NCBI GenBank assembly: GCA_910579835.1
Contig: CAJTWQ010000011.1
Span: 1 to 47,459 of the forward strand
Length of the DNA stretch: 47,459 nucleotides
Direction: 5' to 3'
Source: an uncultured Ruminococcus sp.
GTDB taxonomy: Bacteria > Bacillota > Clostridia > Oscillospirales > Ruminococcaceae
Numbering within the stretch: position 1 is the first letter of the stretch; each line of letters begins with the position of its first letter. Of the stretch, positions 8,077 to 16,945 are shown one piece after another. The notes below the pieces were generated by a model. That model had not been told where the DNA came from and did no database searches. It saw only the letters and a program-made list of their open reading frames with translations. The translations under genes and the position numbers were made by a program.

Positions 8077-8790
8077 TTACTGATATGCAGTTTTAAACTC
8101 ATGCTCAGTAACAGAAAAATCGTATTTAAGAGGTTCAGAGTTGATTTTTTCCGCAATATCCGATGCACTTTCATAATCCAGATTATCGCTTATATAACAC
8201 AGTCCAGTGTCTATTTTTGAAAGAACCGACGGAGCAGAAATAAGTTCACTGTTAAACCAGATCGAAATCGGAATGTCAGTTCCTGCAAGTTCTTCGGTAA
8301 TATCAGCAAATACTATACTTGCCTCATCATTGAATTCTATATTAACTATAAAATCTTGTGTACCATCTTCTTTAAACATTGTCATGACCTCAGATTTGGC
8401 AATAGCATCATTTCCAAGAATAAGCTCGCTCGACGAATAATCGCTGCCTTTACGAAACTCAATAATATTTTTATCAGTTATTGATTCAAGCAGTTTATCA
8501 GCGGAGCTATCATCATATTGGAAATCAATACGGACTGAATTGGAGTCATAATCAACATATGTTCTATATAGAATCTGAAGCGCATCGGTTCTTCTTCCAA
8601 AGATTTTTGCAGCTTCATCAAGTTCACTGTCGGACATTTCTTCGTTTGCAGAAAGCAGAATATAGCTGTCAATAAAATTTTGGCTGACAAGCTCAGACGA
8701 AGATGTCATACTTTCATTTTTTTTCTCGCACGAAGATAATAAAGCAAGGGATACCGCCGCTATTGCAGCAATTATACTGTTTTTTCGCAT
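8077..8790 (-). CDS. Lipoprotein resembling the SecD/SecDF P1 (head) domain
   Basis: A 237-residue exported protein. The N-terminus is a lipoprotein signal, with a hydrophobic core 6-18 and lipobox LLSSC giving the acylated Cys21. The rest has no transmembrane segments but follows the order seen in the SecD first extracytoplasmic domain. A repeat-like segment carries GRRTDALQI (compare GRLDALG in SecD). Next comes KNIIEFRKG, then FIVNIEFNDEASIVFADITEE, and then PISIWFNSELISAPSV with YESASDIAEKI. In SecD this domain assists late steps of protein export. Here it is free-standing and lipid-anchored, so it may be a regulator or chaperone at the membrane. The assignment rests on motif order only. 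GGAGG precedes the ATG at 8790. Confidence 0.6.
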   Translation of the reverse strand: MRKNSIIAAIAAVSLALLSSCEKKNESMTSSSELVSQNFIDSYILLSANEEMSDSELDEAAKIFGRRTDALQILYRTYVDYDSNSVRIDFQYDDSSADKLLESITDKNIIEFRKGSDYSSSELILGNDAIAKSEVMTMFKEDGTQDFIVNIEFNDEASIVFADITEELAGTDIPISIWFNSELISAPSVLSKIDTGLCYISDNLDYESASDIAEKINSEPLKYDFSVTEHEFKTAYQ

Positions 8791-8814
8791 AATTTCCTCC
8801 TAAAAGAAATTTTT

Positions 8815-8937
8815 ATTACGCACGTATTTTAGGCAAATTTTGTTGATAATCGGGACGGTATGCCTGCGGATTTTTTCCTTGATTAACAAAATACTGTCTG
8901 CCAATCTTTTCATTAGTTTGACCGAGAATTAGCATAA
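8815..8937. repeat. Degenerate copy of the 17-kb MITE-like repeat
   Basis: The segment ending TGCCAATCTTTTCAT and GAGAATTAGCATAA aligns with the right half of the element at 17058-17216 (GCCAATCTTTTCAACAG, GGGAATTAGTATAA). The stretch GCCTGC...TTTCCTTGATTAAC also matches. The left inverted arm is missing or decayed. Confidence 0.6.
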
Positions 8938-8955
8938 ACAGGCTCTTGCATTGAG

Positions 8956-9618
8956 TTATTCAGTTACATTTAACTCATAAAAAGGAGCAGTCCAGTATTC
9001 TTTAGGTAATATTAAAACAGCAGTAGAAAGATGCGGAGCAGCGAGAATAGGCAGATATGACCCCTGTAGTATTTGATTTGGAATATCCTTGTGAAAAACA
9101 ATGACCGAGCAGAAATGCACATCTATATTATCAATTGTTTTATCTGGATTTTCAGGATCAGGCATACTTATGCTGAAATCTACGCTTGAACGGTCAAGTT
9201 CGTCTGTAATAATTCTTACAACTTCACGTAATGGCTCAGGGATCTCCTCCTCAGGTTTTCCTTTATAATAAAACATTTCTCTGCCTATATCCATGAGAAA
9301 TTCAGGAAATTTTTCTGCAAGAGGATGTGTAGAGTATAAAATATTTGCAGGCAGATCTAATTTGTTTCCCTTTTCAAACAACATCTCATTTGCCTGCACA
9401 AGATACGCATAATAGATCTGTCCGTTTTGAAAAACGATGTTTTTGTCACGGTAAACTACGTTCAGTGCATCCTTTTTATGCAAACGTATCCATAAAGGTT
9501 TAGGCAAAGATTTGGAAGTAATGATATTTTCACGGTAATTCGCCCGCATTACATCAAGGTGATTCTGACAGTTGTCTTCTGTTACCTGATGATCCATTTT
9601 CCTTTTGAATAAATCCAA
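8956..9618 (-). CDS. Hypothetical protein, orphan
   Basis: A 220-residue soluble protein that I do not recognise. It has no signal peptide, membrane segment or known catalytic motif. The N-terminal third is basic (MDLFKRKMDHQ), and the remainder alternates beta-like segments such as VHFCSVIVFHK and LSTAVLILPKEYW. The start is a TTG at 9618 with GGAGG ten bases upstream; the nearby ATG is out of frame. It stands alone between two degenerate copies of a repeat in the same orientation, which hints at an acquired or mobilised gene. An immunity or stress-related role would be a guess, so none is assigned. Confidence 0.65.
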   Translation of the reverse strand: MDLFKRKMDHQVTEDNCQNHLDVMRANYRENIITSKSLPKPLWIRLHKKDALNVVYRDKNIVFQNGQIYYAYLVQANEMLFEKGNKLDLPANILYSTHPLAEKFPEFLMDIGREMFYYKGKPEEEIPEPLREVVRIITDELDRSSVDFSISMPDPENPDKTIDNIDVHFCSVIVFHKDIPNQILQGSYLPILAAPHLSTAVLILPKEYWTAPFYELNVTE

Positions 9619-9654
9619 AGTACATATACCTCCATAAAAATAAATAATGCTCCG

Positions 9655-9757
9655 AGTATGCTTAAAATCTTTATTACACTTGTATTTTTGGCAAGTTTTG
9701 TTGATGACCTGGACAGTATATCTGTGGATTTTTGCCTTGTCCTAGGTAAAATTATGC
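9655..9757. repeat. Second degenerate copy of the MITE-like repeat
   Basis: This segment aligns with 8815-8890 in the same orientation. Shared pieces are GTATTTT-GGCAA-TTTTGTTGAT, GGAC-GTAT, CTG-GGATTTTT and CCTTG. It is more decayed than the first copy, and its right end reads AATTATGCT. Confidence 0.5.
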
Positions 9758-9766
9758 TCTACAAGA

Positions 9767-9797
9767 AATCTTCCGCCGATTATTACAGCGGAAGATT
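9767..9797 (-). terminator. Probable terminator of gdhA
   Basis: AATCTTCCGC at 9767-9776 pairs with GCGGAAGATT at 9788-9797 in a 10-bp stem just after the gdhA stop codon. The T tract on the minus strand is short, so termination may be modest. Confidence 0.55.
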
Positions 9798-9823
9798 ATT
9801 GTTCTTTATTAAGTTTGATTTAA

Positions 9824-11176
9824 TCAAACGCAGCCCTGAGCTTTCATTGCCTCAGCAACCTTAAGGAAGCCTGCAATGTTTGCACCTGCCATGTAGTTTC
9901 CGGGCATACCGTACTCCTTAGCAGCCTCGTCGCATGACTTGAAAATGCTCTTCATAATGCCGTGGAGCTTAGAGTCAACTTCTTCAAATGTCCAAGAAAG
10001 TCTCTCGCTGTTCTGGCTCATTTCAAGACCGGAAGTAGCAACGCCGCCTGCGTTTGCAGCCTTAGCAGGACCGTAGAGAAGTCCGTTTGCAAGATATGTC
10101 TCGATAGCCTCAGGAGTTGAAGGCATATTAGCGCCCTCGGCAACAGCCTTACAGCCGTTCTTTACGAGGAGAGCAGCGCTGTCACCGTCGATCTCGTTCT
10201 GTGTAGCGCAGGGGAGTGCAATGTCGCAGGGAACGCTCCAGATACCGCTGCAGCCCTCTGTGTAAGTAACGTTCTTGTGAGATGTTCTGTCAACATACTC
10301 CTTGATACGTCCGCGCTCAACCTCCTTGATCTGCTTAACGAGATCAAGCTCGATACCGTCGGGATCAACAATATATCCGTTAGAATCGGAGAGTGTGATA
10401 ACTGTTGCGCCCAGCTCTGTAGCTTTCTGAGTAGCGTAGATAGCAACGTTTCCTGAACCGGAGATAACTACCTTTTTGCCTTCGAAGCTCGTGCCGTTAG
10501 CCTTGAGCATTTCGTCTGTGAAGTAGCAGAGACCGTAACCTGTAGCCTCTGTTCTTGTAAGAGAACCGCCGTATGTAAGACCCTTACCTGTAAGAACTCC
10601 TGTAAACTCGTTGCGGAGTCTCTTGTACTGACCGAACATAAAGCCGATCTCACGTCCGCCTGTACCAATATCGCCGGCAGGAACGTCTGTATCAGCGCCA
10701 ATGTGCTTGCAAAGCTCTGTCATAAAGCTCTGGCAGAAGCGCATAACTTCTCCGTCGCTCTTTCCCTTAGGATCAAAGTCGGAGCCGCCCTTGCCGCCGC
10801 CCATAGGCAGTGTTGTAAGGCTGTTCTTGAAGATCTGCTCAAAACCGAGGAACTTAACGATTCCAAGATAAACAGATGGATGAAGTCTGATACCGCCCTT
10901 GTAAGGTCCGATAGCGGAGTTGAACTGAACTCTGAATCCGCGATTTACCTGAACCTTGCCGTTGTCGTCAACCCAAGGAACACGGAACATGATCTGTCTC
11001 TCAGGCTCAACGATTCTTTCAAATACGCCTGCATCTACGAGATCAGGTCTTTTTTCAACAACAGGCTGGAGAGATTCAAAAACCTCTGTTACTGCCTGAA
11101 TGAATTCAGGCTCTCCTGCATTTCTCTTTTTAACTGTTTCTAATAAATCGATAAGATACTGATTTTTTAACGCCAT
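9824..11176 (-). CDS. gdhA: NADP-specific glutamate dehydrogenase
   Basis: This enzyme assimilates ammonia by reductive amination of 2-oxoglutarate to L-glutamate in the cytosol. The 450-residue length and the opening MALKNQYLIDLLETVKKRN match the hexameric NADP-type (about 450 residues). Visible motifs are PYKGGIRLHPSV and the substrate lysine region LPMGGGKGGSDFDPKGKSD. PAGDIGTGGREIGFM and the nucleotide-binding SGSGNVAIYA follow. I used ATG 11176, which has AGGAGG upstream. A longer reading to 11254 would run through the promoter. The gene is monocistronic with its own strong promoter and a downstream hairpin. In rumen and gut Ruminococci this is a major nitrogen entry point. Confidence 0.97.
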   Translation of the reverse strand: MALKNQYLIDLLETVKKRNAGEPEFIQAVTEVFESLQPVVEKRPDLVDAGVFERIVEPERQIMFRVPWVDDNGKVQVNRGFRVQFNSAIGPYKGGIRLHPSVYLGIVKFLGFEQIFKNSLTTLPMGGGKGGSDFDPKGKSDGEVMRFCQSFMTELCKHIGADTDVPAGDIGTGGREIGFMFGQYKRLRNEFTGVLTGKGLTYGGSLTRTEATGYGLCYFTDEMLKANGTSFEGKKVVISGSGNVAIYATQKATELGATVITLSDSNGYIVDPDGIELDLVKQIKEVERGRIKEYVDRTSHKNVTYTEGCSGIWSVPCDIALPCATQNEIDGDSAALLVKNGCKAVAEGANMPSTPEAIETYLANGLLYGPAKAANAGGVATSGLEMSQNSERLSWTFEEVDSKLHGIMKSIFKSCDEAAKEYGMPGNYMAGANIAGFLKVAEAMKAQGCV

Positions 11177-11225
11177 TGTTAAAAAACCTCCTTTAATAAA
11201 TTCTGCCGAAGCAGTCCATGAGAAA

Positions 11226-11254
11226 ATTATATCACTCTGCACAAAAAATTTCAA
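11226..11254 (-). promoter_or_regulatory. Promoter of gdhA
   Basis: On the minus strand, TTGAAA (11249-11254) is followed by a 17-base spacer and TATAAT (11226-11231), preceded by GTGA. Transcription should start near 11219, about 43 bases before the ATG. Confidence 0.8.
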
Positions 11255-11274
11255 GACTTTATTCCGGTAAAATT

Positions 11275-11317
11275 AAAAAAACGGATATATTTGTTAATTC
11301 CTACAAATATATCCGTT
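11275..11317 (-). terminator. Terminator of the valS-folC operon
   Basis: A perfect 15-bp stem pairs AACGGATATATTTGT (11280-11294) with ACAAATATATCCGTT (11303-11317). On the minus strand it is followed by a run of seven T residues. It lies just after the folC stop codon. Confidence 0.9.
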
Positions 11318-11321
11318 AAAA

Positions 11322-12578
11322 TCAGATACTATTTTGTTTGTTTTCGTAAATACTCAGGTATTTACTTGCGAGATAAAGTGAACCGCAGACAACAACGATT
11401 CCGTTATTTTCAAGTGCAAGCTTTTTCGCTTTTTTCACGGCTTCTTCAAGAGAAGAGCATGATACGGCATCGGTATATGCACCTGCGATTGTCGTCAGTT
11501 TTTCGGCAGGAACGGCGTTTGGGGCAAAATCGTTCACGGTAAACATTTTTGCAGAATACCGTGCAACTGTGGATACGCCGGCAGTGTAATTTTTGGTATC
11601 GACCATGCCCATGACCGTATAGATATTTCTTTTTTTTCTTAAAGTGAATTTTCCCAGCACCGTCTCAAGGTTCAAAATACCCTCCGGATTGTGCCCGCCA
11701 TCAACGATAACAGGGGGATTTCCCTTGATATACTGACATCTTGCCTTGACCATTGTGGTTTCTACAGATTTTTTGATATTTCTCTCCGAAATATCAAATC
11801 CATTTTTTCTCAGATAACGACACGTTTCAATAGCAACAGAAGCATTTGAAAACTGTCCGCATCCGAACATGAGGGGATTATATAAAATGCCGTCATATTC
11901 TAAAAGATCGTCTTTTTCGCAGCTTTTTTTCGTTATAACAAATTCTGCACCGACTTCTTGGGCTTTTTTTTCAAAAATATCTTTGCAATCGCACATGGGC
12001 GAAACGACCACTGCCGACCCCTTTTTTATAATGCCTGCTTTCTGTGCGGCGATTTTTTCTACGGTATCGCCTAAAATCGCTGTATGGTCGAGGGAAATTG
12101 AGGTTATTACAGACACCAGCGGCGGCGGTATCACGTTAGTGCAGTCCAGCAAGCCGCCTATACCGGCTTCAAAAACTACAATATCGCATTTTTCACGCTG
12201 AAACCAGAGCAGCGCAATAGCCATAGTTATCTCAAACTGAGAATATTCACGGTCAGCGATGCGTTCACATACAAATTCCGCGATATCGCACATAGAAGCT
12301 TCGTCAACTTCTTCGCCGTTTATGCGTATCCTGTCTGTATAGTGAAGTACAAAGGGCGATGTGAACTGCCCAGTCTTATATCCCGAGTATATAAGTGCGT
12401 TTGAGATGTACTCCACCACCGAGCCTTTGCCGTTAGTACCTGCAACATGAACGAATTTCAGCGATTTTTCGGGGTTTCCTATACATTCCATAAGCTCGCG
12501 TGCACGAGAAAGATCCGTCACCGGCTTTCCCGATTTGCTGTACGAACCTATGAAGTCCATGGTTTCTTTAATATTCAT
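11322..12578 (-). CDS. folC: Bifunctional dihydrofolate synthase/folylpolyglutamate synthase
   Basis: This Mur-ligase-family enzyme adds glutamate to dihydropteroate and then gamma-linked glutamates to folates, using ATP. The protein has 418 residues, usual for FolC. The P-loop HVAGTNGKGSV is at about 44-54, FTSPFVLHYTDRIRING follows, and there are VFEAGIGGLLDCTN and the C-terminal-domain entry VDGGHNPEG. The ATG overlaps the stop of the upstream SDR gene in a TAATG junction, so translation is coupled. Placement downstream of valS is a well-known Firmicute arrangement. Here an acetyltransferase and an SDR gene lie between them. Confidence 0.95.
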   Translation of the reverse strand: MNIKETMDFIGSYSKSGKPVTDLSRARELMECIGNPEKSLKFVHVAGTNGKGSVVEYISNALIYSGYKTGQFTSPFVLHYTDRIRINGEEVDEASMCDIAEFVCERIADREYSQFEITMAIALLWFQREKCDIVVFEAGIGGLLDCTNVIPPPLVSVITSISLDHTAILGDTVEKIAAQKAGIIKKGSAVVVSPMCDCKDIFEKKAQEVGAEFVITKKSCEKDDLLEYDGILYNPLMFGCGQFSNASVAIETCRYLRKNGFDISERNIKKSVETTMVKARCQYIKGNPPVIVDGGHNPEGILNLETVLGKFTLRKKRNIYTVMGMVDTKNYTAGVSTVARYSAKMFTVNDFAPNAVPAEKLTTIAGAYTDAVSCSSLEEAVKKAKKLALENNGIVVVCGSLYLASKYLSIYENKQNSI

Positions 12579-13321
12579 TAATATGGACTCTCCTGTAATT
12601 CGGCTTTCCTGACGGCATCCTCCAGTGTCATGCCCCTGAAATCCTGTGCATTGAAATATCTTCCTGATTTTCCGTCGTTCACAAATGCTCCTACAAGAAG
12701 TCCGGGGATGGCGGATTCAGGCTCGAAATAAGCGTTTTTGCCGCCCATATCCGTCTTGCACCACGCCGGATTGGCAAGGCTTATTATAACGCCTGTATTA
12801 CGGTAGGCGTAGCTCAGATCTCTTGTTATCTTGTCCAGAGCAGCCTTGCTTGCGGAATATGGCGCCTGCTGCGGTTCAAGATTAATGTCGCTGGAGGTGT
12901 TGATGATCCTGCCGAATCCACGCTTTTTCATGCCGTCTGCAAAGTGATAGCATATCATCATGGGGGCGATCGTATTGATTCTGAAGCTTATTTCAAATTC
13001 CTCGGCAGGGGTATCGAGTATAGCTGAGCGGTATGTCGTCTGCAATCCTGCATTGTTGAAAATAACATCGATCTGCGTACCCTTTTCATCTATTTCGGAC
13101 AGCATCCTTTCAAGCTGCGCCGTATCGGACAATTCAGCCTGAACGGGATATGCCTGAATTCCGAGAGACTGAACCTCTGCAAGTATTGATTTGCAGTGCT
13201 CTTTGTCCCTGCTGTGGAGAACCAGATTACATCCCTGTTCAGCCATAGACATGGCAATAAGTTTGCCAAGCCCTCTGCTTGCGCCGGTTATCAGCGCCCA
13301 TTTGTTTTTCAGATTAACCAT
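12578..13321 (-). CDS. SDR-family oxidoreductase
   Basis: A 247-residue classical short-chain dehydrogenase. The NAD(P)-binding motif is TGASRGLGK near 14-22, NNAG appears near 91-94, and the catalytic Ser/Tyr/Lys come from INTSSDINLEPQQAPYSASKAA (YSASK). The substrate cannot be read. GAGGTG lies before the ATG at 13321. The gene is followed directly by folC with a TAATG overlap. Because it shares an operon with a folate gene, a pteridine-type reductase role is tempting but is only inference from position; the family is too broad to say more. Confidence 0.88.
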   Translation of the reverse strand: MVNLKNKWALITGASRGLGKLIAMSMAEQGCNLVLHSRDKEHCKSILAEVQSLGIQAYPVQAELSDTAQLERMLSEIDEKGTQIDVIFNNAGLQTTYRSAILDTPAEEFEISFRINTIAPMMICYHFADGMKKRGFGRIINTSSDINLEPQQAPYSASKAALDKITRDLSYAYRNTGVIISLANPAWCKTDMGGKNAYFEPESAIPGLLVGAFVNDGKSGRYFNAQDFRGMTLEDAVRKAELQESPY

Positions 13322-13378
13322 AATACACCTCTATATCGGTACCCGAGAGCAGTTTTTCCTCTCAACTTTAAGTATAAT

Positions 13379-13903
13379 TCATTTCAGTTTCATTCTGTAA
13401 AATTTTGCTCTGAATGTCTCGCTTTTATCGAATTTTGTATATTCAGTAAATTTCTCAAAGGTCAGGCCGCATTTCTCAATAACCCTGCCGGATGCCGCAT
13501 TTTCCACAGCATGTTCGCAGACAAATTCACGGGCATTATGTTCAGAATAAACATATTTTATCATGCGCTTTGCTGATTCGGTTGCATATCCCTGTCCCCA
13601 GCAGTCAGACCTGAGATTATAGCCGAAAGACCAGACGTTTTCGTCAATGCGATGTCGGATGCCGCCAGAGCCGATGAGCATCCCGTCAGATCGGCGGACA
13701 AATCCCCATGTAAACTCGTTTTCAAGAGCGCTAAGAGAAGCGAGCCATGCTTTTGTAACTTCTATATTTTCATGACGCGGATATATCATATATCTTGCAA
13801 CACGTTCATCGCCTGTCCATTTGAATACATTTTCGGCATCTTCAACAGAAAGGGGTCTCAGGATGAGTCTTTCTGTTTCGATTACAGGTATTTTAAATAT
13901 CAT
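13379..13903 (-). CDS. GNAT acetyltransferase, RimJ/RimL type
   Basis: A 174-residue N-acetyltransferase of the Acetyltransf_3 subgroup. The N-terminus IETERLILRPLSVEDAENVF is typical of RimJ/RimL enzymes. GFVRRSDGMLIGSGGIRHR forms the central strands, and WGQGYATESAKRMIKY is the acetyl-CoA pyrophosphate loop. These use acetyl-CoA to modify protein N-termini or small amines; the acceptor is unknown. The ATG at 13903 has AAAGGCGG upstream and lies 24 bases after the valS stop codon, so it is read from the valS transcript. A related but distinct GNAT of the same subgroup lies at 23156-23665. Confidence 0.88.
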   Translation of the reverse strand: MIFKIPVIETERLILRPLSVEDAENVFKWTGDERVARYMIYPRHENIEVTKAWLASLSALENEFTWGFVRRSDGMLIGSGGIRHRIDENVWSFGYNLRSDCWGQGYATESAKRMIKYVYSEHNAREFVCEHAVENAASGRVIEKCGLTFEKFTEYTKFDKSETFRAKFYRMKLK

Positions 13904-13927
13904 AGATCCGCCTTTCTGTGGATCGTA

Positions 13928-16549
13928 TTACTTCTGAAAAGCAGCGATAGACTGCATTATCTTCTCCATTTTTTCCTGAGCCTTAGCCAGCTTAGCTTTT
14001 TCAGCCTCGATAAGTTTTTCGGGAGCTTTGGCTATAAATCCCTGATTATTAAGCTTTCCACTGAGGAAGTCTATATCTTTCTGAACTTTAGCTTTCTCCT
14101 TTTCAAGACGGGCTATCTCTTTATCCTTATCAACAAGTTCGTCCATAGGAATGAAAATCCTTGCGGAATCCGTTACGGCATTTGCGCAGTTCTCGTGAGC
14201 CAATGATGCTCCTGCCTCGACAGAAGATGCGGATGCAAGCTTTTCAAAGAAAGCGGCGCAGGATATGAAAAGTTCCGGTTCGTCTGTTTCTATAAGAAGC
14301 TTTGCCTTGACAGACGGGGGAACATTCATTTCGGTACGCGTATTTCTGACTGCCTTTATGGCGGAAATTATTTTTTCAAAAGCTTTTTCATCAGCGGAAT
14401 AGTCGATATTTTCGTCATATACCGGATAGCTTTCAAGAATGATCATAGATTTTCCGTTGGTAAGCACCTGCCATATTTCTTCTGTGATGAACGGCATAAA
14501 CGGGTGCAGGAGTTTCAGCATTCCCTGCATAGCCCATACAAGAACAGCCTGAGCATTTGCCATAGATTCACCGCCTGCCTGTATACGTGGTTTCGTCAGC
14601 TCAATATACCAGTCGCAGTAAATATCCCAGATAAAGTCATAGATTTTTTGAGAGGCGATTCCTAGTTCATATTTATCAAGGTTTTCGCCTACTTCCTTAG
14701 TCAGCAGATTGAACCTGCTGATAAGCCATTTGTCCTCAATTTCAAGTTTTTCAGGAAGTCCGCTAAATTCAAAGTCCTCCGGAAGATTCATCATGATAAA
14801 GCGTGAGGCGTTCCAGAGCTTGTTTGCGAAGTTCCTGGCTGCTTTTACTTTGTCGTCAATATAACGCATATCATTTCCGGGAGAGTTTCCGGTGGCGAGC
14901 ATGAAGCGGAGAGCGTCTGCACCGTATTCGTTGATAACCTCCAGGGGATCAATTCCGTTTCCAAGTGATTTTGACATCTTCCGTCCCTGAGAATCACGCA
15001 CAAGGCCATGGATAAGCACTGTATCAAAAGGAACTTTTCCCATGTTTTCAAGACCGCTGAACATCATTCTTATTACCCAGAAGAAGATAATATCATAGCC
15101 TGTAACAAGGGTATTAGTGGGATAGAAATATTTGAGATCTTCCGTATTTTCCGGCCAGCCGAGAGTAGAAAACGGCCAAAGGGCGGAGCTGAACCATGTG
15201 TCAAGCGTATCTGGATCCTGTCTCATAGGTTTGCCGCATTTGGGACAGACAGCGGAATCTTCTTTGGTAACGATCATTTCGCCGCACTCGTTACAGTAGA
15301 ACGCAGGTATCTGATGCCCCCACCAGATCTGACGGGAGATGCACCAGTCGCGGATGTTGTCAAGCCAGTGAAAGTATATCTTGTCGAAGCGTTCAGGTAC
15401 GAATTTTGTATCGCCGTTCTTTACGGCGTCGATAGCCGGCTGAGCCAGCGGCTTCATTTTAACGAACCACTGTGTTGATACCTTGGGTTCAACGGTCGTT
15501 CCGCATCGGTAGCATGTTCCTACATTGTGGCTGTATTCCTCGATTTTCACCAATGCGCCCTCGGCTTCAAGATCCTCAACTATTGCTTTTCTGGCGTCAT
15601 ATCGGTCCATTCCGGCATACTTGGGATAATCGCCGGTGATAGTTGCATTGTCGTTCATAACGCAGATAACGGGCAGTTTATGGCGGAGACCTACCTCAAA
15701 GTCGTTGGGATCGTGGGCGGGAGTAATTTTTACAACGCCGGTTCCGAAATCCATTTCAACATAATCGTCTGCAATAATAGGTATCTCCCGGTGGACGAGC
15801 GGCAGAATAACCGTTTTTCCTACAAGCTCCTTATAGCGTTCGTCATTGGGGTTGACAGCGACAGCAGTATCGCCAAGAAGCGTTTCTGGACGGGTTGTGG
15901 CAAGTTCCAGATAACCGTCGGAATCCTTGATCTTATATCGGAGATGCCAGAAATGACCTGCCTGATCTTCATAAGTAACTTCGGCGTCGGAAAGAGAGGT
16001 TCTGCATTTAGGGCACCAGTTGATGATTCTTTCGCCGCGGTAGATAAGCCCCTTTTCGTAATACTTGACGAAAACTTCCTTGACTGCCTTTGAGCAGCCC
16101 TCGTCCATTGTAAAGCGTTCCCTTGACCAGTCACAGGATGAACCGAGCTTTTTGAGCTGTTCAACAATGCGGCCACCGTACTGCTTTTTCCATTCCCAGG
16201 CGCGCTTCATAAAGCCTTCCCTGCCGAGAGCTTCCTTTGTAACTCCCTCTTTGCGCATAGATTCGACAATTTTTGCTTCAGTTGCAATGGCGGCGTGATC
16301 TGTTCCAGGCAGCCACAGTGCGGAATATCCGCTCATTCTTTTCCAGCGAATGAGAATATCCTGGAGGGTTTCGTCAAGGGCGTGACCCATGTGGAGCTGA
16401 CCGGTGATATTCGGAGGAGGGATAACGATAGTATACGGCGTTTTTTTCGGATCCGCCTCGGCATGGAAGCATCCTTTTTCGTTCCATGCGGTGTAGATTC
16501 TGTCCTCAAAATCCTTGGGATTATAGGACTTTGCAAGTTCCTTTGACAT
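13928..16549 (-). CDS. valS: Valyl-tRNA synthetase
   Basis: This class I aminoacyl-tRNA synthetase charges tRNA-Val. The protein is 873 residues, normal for bacterial ValRS. The HIGH signature appears as HMGH at 53-56 in PPPNITGQLHMGHA, and KMSKS is at 524-528. The long CP1 editing insert carries GTDHAAIATE early and TTRPETLLGDTAV. Zinc-type CxxC pairs are present in YRCG and CNECGE/CPKCG. The C-terminal coiled coil (about 800-870, rich in K and E) binds tRNA. GGAG lies before the ATG at 16549. A T-box leader and promoter lie upstream, so expression should rise when uncharged tRNA-Val accumulates. Confidence 0.98.
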   Translation of the reverse strand: MSKELAKSYNPKDFEDRIYTAWNEKGCFHAEADPKKTPYTIVIPPPNITGQLHMGHALDETLQDILIRWKRMSGYSALWLPGTDHAAIATEAKIVESMRKEGVTKEALGREGFMKRAWEWKKQYGGRIVEQLKKLGSSCDWSRERFTMDEGCSKAVKEVFVKYYEKGLIYRGERIINWCPKCRTSLSDAEVTYEDQAGHFWHLRYKIKDSDGYLELATTRPETLLGDTAVAVNPNDERYKELVGKTVILPLVHREIPIIADDYVEMDFGTGVVKITPAHDPNDFEVGLRHKLPVICVMNDNATITGDYPKYAGMDRYDARKAIVEDLEAEGALVKIEEYSHNVGTCYRCGTTVEPKVSTQWFVKMKPLAQPAIDAVKNGDTKFVPERFDKIYFHWLDNIRDWCISRQIWWGHQIPAFYCNECGEMIVTKEDSAVCPKCGKPMRQDPDTLDTWFSSALWPFSTLGWPENTEDLKYFYPTNTLVTGYDIIFFWVIRMMFSGLENMGKVPFDTVLIHGLVRDSQGRKMSKSLGNGIDPLEVINEYGADALRFMLATGNSPGNDMRYIDDKVKAARNFANKLWNASRFIMMNLPEDFEFSGLPEKLEIEDKWLISRFNLLTKEVGENLDKYELGIASQKIYDFIWDIYCDWYIELTKPRIQAGGESMANAQAVLVWAMQGMLKLLHPFMPFITEEIWQVLTNGKSMIILESYPVYDENIDYSADEKAFEKIISAIKAVRNTRTEMNVPPSVKAKLLIETDEPELFISCAAFFEKLASASSVEAGASLAHENCANAVTDSARIFIPMDELVDKDKEIARLEKEKAKVQKDIDFLSGKLNNQGFIAKAPEKLIEAEKAKLAKAQEKMEKIMQSIAAFQK

Positions 16550-16632
16550 TGTAATTACTCCTTTTCTTTATAGCATCCCTGAAAACTGTCCGCAGAACAT
16601 TCAGAGATGATAATAAGTTTTAGTATGATAAT

Positions 16633-16663
16633 AAAAAGCCCTGAACCGTTTAAGGTTCAGGGC
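16633..16663 (-). terminator. T-box attenuator hairpin of valS
   Basis: GCCCTGAACC at 16638-16647 pairs with GGTTCAGGGC at 16654-16663. On the minus strand the hairpin runs into five T residues. It lies directly downstream of the T-box sequence and is the expected conditional terminator. Confidence 0.9.
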
Positions 16664-16939
16664 GGAATGATCCGTGTTACCACCTGAATTCGGGAATTAA
16701 TCGTCCCGCACTCGGTGCAGTCATAAAAACTGCTTTCCCTGTAACGTGAGAAGCACGTCATGGATTACGCAGGAACTTTCACCCATGAGGCTCGGAAGCT
16801 ACCTTCAACATATTCCTCATACCGCCTTACACCCAAACAGCTGTCTGAAATCAATGTGTATACTATGACATCTGATAACGGCGGCTCTCTGAAAATCGGA
16901 TTATATGCTTACTCCTCTTCGTCATTGCCTTTTAAATAT
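16633..16939 (-). promoter_or_regulatory. T-box riboswitch leader (valine)
   Basis: The minus-strand leader between the promoter and valS carries the conserved T-box sequence AGGTGGTAACACGG at 16672-16685. This is followed by the terminator hairpin. A long structured stem I region lies upstream, including CAGAGAG and a CCGCC/GGCGG helix. A triplet GUA at 16800-16802, within AAGGTAGCTTCC, is a plausible valine specifier; that assignment is by position only. Uncharged tRNA-Val would pair with the leader and favour the antiterminator, turning on valS and the three genes after it. Confidence 0.9.
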
Positions 16940-16945
16940 AAATTT

